Source of the DNA: Caecitellus pseudoparvulus
Taxonomy: Eukaryota; Bigyra: Bicosoecida
Assembly (NCBI GenBank): GCA_965644315.1
Contig: CBFFRQ010000043.1
Location: forward strand, 248,001 to 312,000
Direction of reading: 5' to 3'
DNA: 64,000 nucleotides
Part shown: one piece after another, positions 60,237 to 64,000 of the stretch
How the letters are laid out: each line of letters begins with the position of its first letter
Position numbering within the stretch: the first letter of the stretch is position 1
The notes under the pieces: generated by a model
The model's input: only the letters and a program-made list of their open reading frames with translations
Told to the model about the DNA's origin: nothing
Databases searched by the model: none
Program-made: the position numbers and the translations under genes

Positions 60237-61022
60237 ATGCGAATGGACGTGCCACGTGACACCTGTGATGCTGGCCAGCGACAGATCAAAGTGCGCCCGA
60301 CCTGCTCAGGAGCCCCAACCGTGCCAGGAGAGAGTCATACCAGCTCCAGCAAGCGCAAGTGGTTGCTTCCGTCAGGGACTGCAGGGAGCGCACTGCAGCA
60401 CGCAATCATCGTCTGGGCATGCGAAGCAGTTGTGCAAGGTTGGATCTTCGGCTGGACACCTGCTCCGCCTGGCTCAGCCGGGTTGCTGTTGCTGGATGAG
60501 GCTGTGCACAGCATAACCGCTGCGAGTGCTTGGTGGCTGGTCTCTCGAGTTTCTCGACAGTCGGTTTTTCCCTTCGCTGGCCAGGCCCGGGCAGCACTGT
60601 CACTGCTGTGCGCAGGGGGCTTGGGTGCTGTCTTTGACGTGGACCACTTTATTCACGTAGGCAGCTTGAGCTTGGAGCGTGCATCACACCTTGGAGAGCA
60701 AAGGCCAGTCTTGCATTGTGTGCCGATGGCTGCGGGGTGCCTTGCATGCTGCGCTGCGGCATTGTCGTGGGCGTCGCGGGGGCACGGGAGCGTGAAGGCA
60801 GGCTTCCACCGCCGATGGCTGCAGTGGTTCAGCATGGCTGGACTCGCATGGGGCCTGCACTTGCTGCGTGATGGCACCAGGAGAGGGATTTGGCTGTGGC
60901 CAAGCTCGCTGCACGCTTCCACAGCCCCCCTCCCATGGCCAGCGTACCTTGGCTTGGCAGTTAGCTCGCCTGTGCTGCTGGGGGTTTGCCTGGCATCGCC
61001 TCGGCCAAGCCTGCCCACGTGA
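60237..61022 (+). CDS. TMEM267 homologue, small multi-pass membrane protein
   Basis: Single exon, 261 aa from ATG 60237. Key matches to animal TMEM267 are 'LLLLDEAVHSITAASAW', 'GGLGAVFDVDHFIHVGSLSL', 'RPVLHC', 'WGLHLLRDGTRRGIWLWP' and 'PLPWPAYLGLA'. In the family 'DVDHF', 'RPxLHC', 'HHIRDGxRHGLW' and 'PLPxxxY' are conserved with about five membrane spans. Conserved His/Asp/Arg residues inside the membrane suggest a metal or proton site, similar to membrane-bound hydrolase-like families, but no function has been established that I know of. The basic, Ser-rich N-terminal ~55 residues are not conserved. It is divergent from the glycosidase (151 bp) and convergent with the WD40 gene (9 bp). Confidence 0.75.
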   Translation: MRMDVPRDTCDAGQRQIKVRPTCSGAPTVPGESHTSSSKRKWLLPSGTAGSALQHAIIVWACEAVVQGWIFGWTPAPPGSAGLLLLDEAVHSITAASAWWLVSRVSRQSVFPFAGQARAALSLLCAGGLGAVFDVDHFIHVGSLSLERASHLGEQRPVLHCVPMAAGCLACCAAALSWASRGHGSVKAGFHRRWLQWFSMAGLAWGLHLLRDGTRRGIWLWPSSLHASTAPLPWPAYLGLAVSSPVLLGVCLASPRPSLPT

Positions 61023-61031
61023 CAACACCCG

Positions 61032-64000
61032 TCACTCACCGCTGACTCCGCTGCCGTGCTCCCGAAGGCCCATGCGACTGCGGACATCTTCGCGGTTTTG
61101 TAGCTCCTGGCGCAGAGCGCCCCAGCCTTCCGTGTTGCGGGGGGAGTTGATGGGCAGGCGGCGCCACCTCGCCTTGCCCAAGTACTCGTACGGGATGCGC
61201 GCATGCTTGGGCACCATAGGCACACCTGGCTGGCCTGTCCACTGCGAGAAGTTGGTCGCAGATGTCACCAGCTCACCTTCGTACCCGACTTTGTCCGCAG
61301 CGCCACCATAGTCGGTTGGCGTGGCAAGAGCTGGGCGTGCCTGGCCTTTAGGTGTGCGAAGGGGGGCGGGGCCAAGCCCCCCTGCTCCCTGGACGGTAGA
61401 CCGCCTGCCCCCGACACTGCCAGGCCGACTAGAGAGCCTCGCTGATTTTGCTTGCTGCGGCGCGTGGGGTCGCTTGGCGCCAGTCCGGGACTTGCGGATA
61501 GAAGCACTTCGAGAGCTGAAGCCGCCGGCATCTGGGTCTCCCAGAGAAGCTAGCGGCGGAAGAGGCAGTCGCTGCTGGGGCGTGAGCGCCCTCGCATGGC
61601 CTGCATCACCCACCAGGTCGATGCTGGGGTCGAAGAGGGTGCCGTCCACCTCCCCGGGGGCGGCCCCCGAGTGAGGCCGCACGCTGTTCCCCACACCTCC
61701 ATGCTCCACCACCGCAGCCTCCTCCTGCTCAGAGTGCCCTGTCGCAGACATGGCTGCCATCCAGGCATGTGAGGAATCGCCTGTCGCCGTTTCCATGCTT
61801 TGAATGTCAAAGCGGTCGGATGTCAGTCCGTGCAAGACAGTCCGCGGGCGGCTGGGCGGAGGGATGACCATACCCTCCTCCATGGCAGCGATGCTGCGCC
61901 AGAACTCGGCATCCGCACCTTTTGTGCGTGTGCTTTGCTGAAGGTCACCGCCGCTCTTCGCGCCCTCTGAACGCTGCTTCACTCCTGATGAGTTGGAGCG
62001 CGGCACTTGGTCTGCCAGCCACTCACGGCGGCTCTGCAGCTTACGGCGATCGAAGCTGAATCCCCGTGCAGAGCGTGCCTGGCTTGCACTGCGAGCAGTG
62101 GCAGGGTCTCTACTCGAAGGTCGTACCTGAGGGTCAGCGCTGTCGTGGGACTGGGCTGAGTCTGCAATGGACTGCCCGCGGGACTCGGCAGCCAGTCCAG
62201 CGGGCGACAGCATCTTGTGGCCGACAAGGTCCGAATCCACTCGCTGCTCCATCCAACGCGACAGCCGTGACTGTCGCTCAGCAGGGGACAGCGTAATTGG
62301 TGAGCCGCCGCTAACGGGGGCCGCAACCTTTTCTTCGGCGACAGTCGCTGCAGAGGCGTCCTCGCTGCTGGCCCCACCTGTCGCTCCTGGACTGTGGCCA
62401 GCCATGGAGGACATGCGCCGCACTGTCCCGGCCAGCAAGCGAACCTTACGCTTGAACACGTGCTGCTTGTGGGTGCCCCCCTTCGCTCGCACTGCTTCTG
62501 GCAGTGCTTCACCACCCTCTCCTCCTCCCAGCATGCTGAGCCGGCGTACCGCGGCGGCAATCTCAACTGCTGCTGTATCAGACTCCCGCAGAACTCGAGG
62601 CCACCGCCTTGCTGCAGAAGCCTTGGCAAGCCCAGTGTCTGCTGACATGGTCACGAGCAAGGAGCCATCGGCCCGATGCAGCTTCACGTGCAGCCCGCCA
62701 GCACTGAGGAACAGCAGAGGAGCGCCGGACACTTGCACAGGCTGAATACCTGCCACGCTGTGCACGTGTGGCCTCCACTCTTTCAATGGGGACGTGAGGC
62801 ACGTCCCGGCATCCCCTTGCACCCGAGACACATCATACAAGCGCATGAACCCGCCATCATAGCCAACAGCCAGCAGCACTGTACCATCGCCCACTGCAGC
62901 GGCTGCCATCGCCGTGATGCTGCGCCGCACGGGCTCCGTAGGCGATCCAGCATCAGGGGCCGCTTGGCCGCTGTACACAGTGATGCCCTCAGACCATTCG
63001 GGGGTCAGAGGGCTCGTGCAGAAGCTTGTGTCGGGCGGTGGCTTCTTGAACTTCTCCATCCGTACGTGCCCATCCGAAGTGACCGTCACCACTGCCTTGC
63101 TCTGTTTCCTGGTCCCAGGTGGCACTGGCTTGGAGCGCAAGCGACCTGATGATACGCTGAGCACGTGGAGGCACCCATTCGCAGTACCTGCCAGCAGAAG
63201 GGGTGCGTGGGGCATGGCCACCAAAGACGTGACCGGGGCAGCTTGCAGGCTTCCTAGGCGCCCTACATCAAGGAGCCGGTGGGTGGCTGTGGGCTTGAAA
63301 GTGTTGGGGTTCCACAGGACCAGCAGTCCGTCAGCGGACCCTGTGCTCACCCAGGGTGCCACAGCCACGGCAGGGGCAACCTGTTGCCTTGGTGAGGCAT
63401 GCACGGTGTCTTCCGTCTGACTCCCCCCTCCCACTGCAATGCACAAGACATCTGCCCTTGAATACGCACCCGTCCCTGCAGCTGCTGCTGCTGCGTCAAC
63501 GATCGCAATACCAGCTTTCTGCTTGTAAGCTGGCGAAGGGGTTGTGTCTGCGTGGTGCGTTGCCTCGTCTTGCGCTGGCAGCACAAGCACCTCTGGGCTG
63601 GACATGTCCGACCCGAGGGTGGAGTCACGCCCGTCTACAGCAGCGGCTGCAGGTGAATGTGGACTGGCAGCCATAGCATCATCGACGAACCCCGATACAC
63701 CTTTGCGAGGGACTGGCACACGGGTCACACGAGGGCCACCAACAGAGGTGCCCAGCGTGCCTGAAGTACTGGTGGCTTTCTGGGCTCTAGCTTGAATGCT
63801 TGTGCCTGGGGCAATGATGCTGTTTGTTGCTATTTGCTCTGCTAGCTTGCTCTCCCGAGAACGCCCTTGCTTGAGCAGATCCCCGCTTCCGGTGGCCTCA
63901 TCCTCCACGTCTCCTGGTACGTCCCCACGGGCACGCCCCACACGCCTGGCTCGCTCGTGTTCCGAAAGGGTGAGCAGCAAGCTGGTTCTCGTGCGTTGGC
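61032..64000 (-). CDS. WD40-repeat protein, N-terminus outside window
   Basis: The minus-strand frame is open to the window edge, so the N-terminus is missing; at least 989 residues are present. The only apparent start near 63980 is a TTG and is not credible. WD40-like repeats lie in the first half of the visible part: 'PWVSTGSADGLLVLWNPNT', 'VTSLVAMPHAPLLLAGTANG' then 'CLHVLSV', 'VLLAVGYDGGFMRLYDVSRV', and 'SVAGIQPVQVSGAPLLFLS' then 'AGGLHVKLHRAD'. A long disordered, basic Ser/Arg-rich stretch follows. The last 70 residues, 'FSQWTGQPGVPMVPKHARIP', 'YEYLGKARWRRLPI' and 'GWGALRQELQNRED', look folded or peptide-like and conserved. The layout recalls large flagellar WD40 proteins such as WDR49/CFAP337, but this is not shown. 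Confidence 0.6.
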   Translation of the reverse strand, partial: QRTRTSLLLTLSEHERARRVGRARGDVPGDVEDEATGSGDLLKQGRSRESKLAEQIATNSIIAPGTSIQARAQKATSTSGTLGTSVGGPRVTRVPVPRKGVSGFVDDAMAASPHSPAAAAVDGRDSTLGSDMSSPEVLVLPAQDEATHHADTTPSPAYKQKAGIAIVDAAAAAAGTGAYSRADVLCIAVGGGSQTEDTVHASPRQQVAPAVAVAPWVSTGSADGLLVLWNPNTFKPTATHRLLDVGRLGSLQAAPVTSLVAMPHAPLLLAGTANGCLHVLSVSSGRLRSKPVPPGTRKQSKAVVTVTSDGHVRMEKFKKPPPDTSFCTSPLTPEWSEGITVYSGQAAPDAGSPTEPVRRSITAMAAAAVGDGTVLLAVGYDGGFMRLYDVSRVQGDAGTCLTSPLKEWRPHVHSVAGIQPVQVSGAPLLFLSAGGLHVKLHRADGSLLVTMSADTGLAKASAARRWPRVLRESDTAAVEIAAAVRRLSMLGGGEGGEALPEAVRAKGGTHKQHVFKRKVRLLAGTVRRMSSMAGHSPGATGGASSEDASAATVAEEKVAAPVSGGSPITLSPAERQSRLSRWMEQRVDSDLVGHKMLSPAGLAAESRGQSIADSAQSHDSADPQVRPSSRDPATARSASQARSARGFSFDRRKLQSRREWLADQVPRSNSSGVKQRSEGAKSGGDLQQSTRTKGADAEFWRSIAAMEEGMVIPPPSRPRTVLHGLTSDRFDIQSMETATGDSSHAWMAAMSATGHSEQEEAAVVEHGGVGNSVRPHSGAAPGEVDGTLFDPSIDLVGDAGHARALTPQQRLPLPPLASLGDPDAGGFSSRSASIRKSRTGAKRPHAPQQAKSARLSSRPGSVGGRRSTVQGAGGLGPAPLRTPKGQARPALATPTDYGGAADKVGYEGELVTSATNFSQWTGQPGVPMVPKHARIPYEYLGKARWRRLPINSPRNTEGWGALRQELQNREDVRSRMGLREHGSGVSGE

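Overview
This window reads as nuclear DNA of a free-living, flagellated, GC-rich unicellular eukaryote, most likely an alga or related protist. The lineage cannot be fixed from the window alone. Evidence for a eukaryote is direct: many short GT-AG introns (mostly 60-145 nt) join exons that make sense only when spliced, there are mitochondrial presequences, and the gene set includes PRC1/MAP65, a Sec7 ARF-GEF, a VPS9 protein and complex I and IV subunits. A RIB72/EFHC1-type protein points to a motile flagellum. Genes are tightly packed: convergent pairs lie 7-61 bp apart.

Layout. 1-8 kb is the accessory part: the tail of a Plavaka/CMC-like transposase, a degenerate Crinkler/RHS-type P-loop plus nuclease-like protein, and an 853-aa protein built of five exon-encoded tandem modules with a recent 530-bp internal duplication. 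8.4-15.1 kb: a RING-H2 protein with SUMO-interaction-like ends, PRC1/MAP65, a membrane-anchored Ap4A phosphorylase and an MGME1/RecB-like nuclease. 15.3-16.4 kb: five copies of a ~211-bp satellite. 16.7-26.5 kb: a low-complexity protein and a giant 2478-aa ORF that looks like a catalytically dead PI3-kinase. 26.9-32.1 kb: a COX5B lacking all zinc cysteines, an SLC19-type carrier, a UPF0193-like protein and a secreted Cys-rich protein. 32.2-37.8 kb: a glycine-minisatellite protein and a PH protein. 38-47.7 kb: a GBF1/GNOM-type ARF-GEF, NDUFB10 and a VPS9 protein. 47.7-64 kb: two WD40 proteins (the second cut by the window edge), RIB72/EFHC, a carnitine/choline acyltransferase, a PAS-histidine-kinase-like-receiver protein, a clan GH-G glycosidase and TMEM267.

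The genes do not form one pathway. The main systems-level signals are (i) a pseudo-PI3K with a cNMP-binding-like and a GAF-like region, (ii) a pseudo-histidine kinase with an intact receiver, (iii) a zinc-less COX5B, (iv) an ATGCA-core motif, often the palindrome AATGCATT, at most gene ends, and (v) two over-represented short words, TGCGGAAAT and TGGGCCCA. Exon joins were worked out by hand from frame, splice sites and family conservation; no search or alignment program was run.
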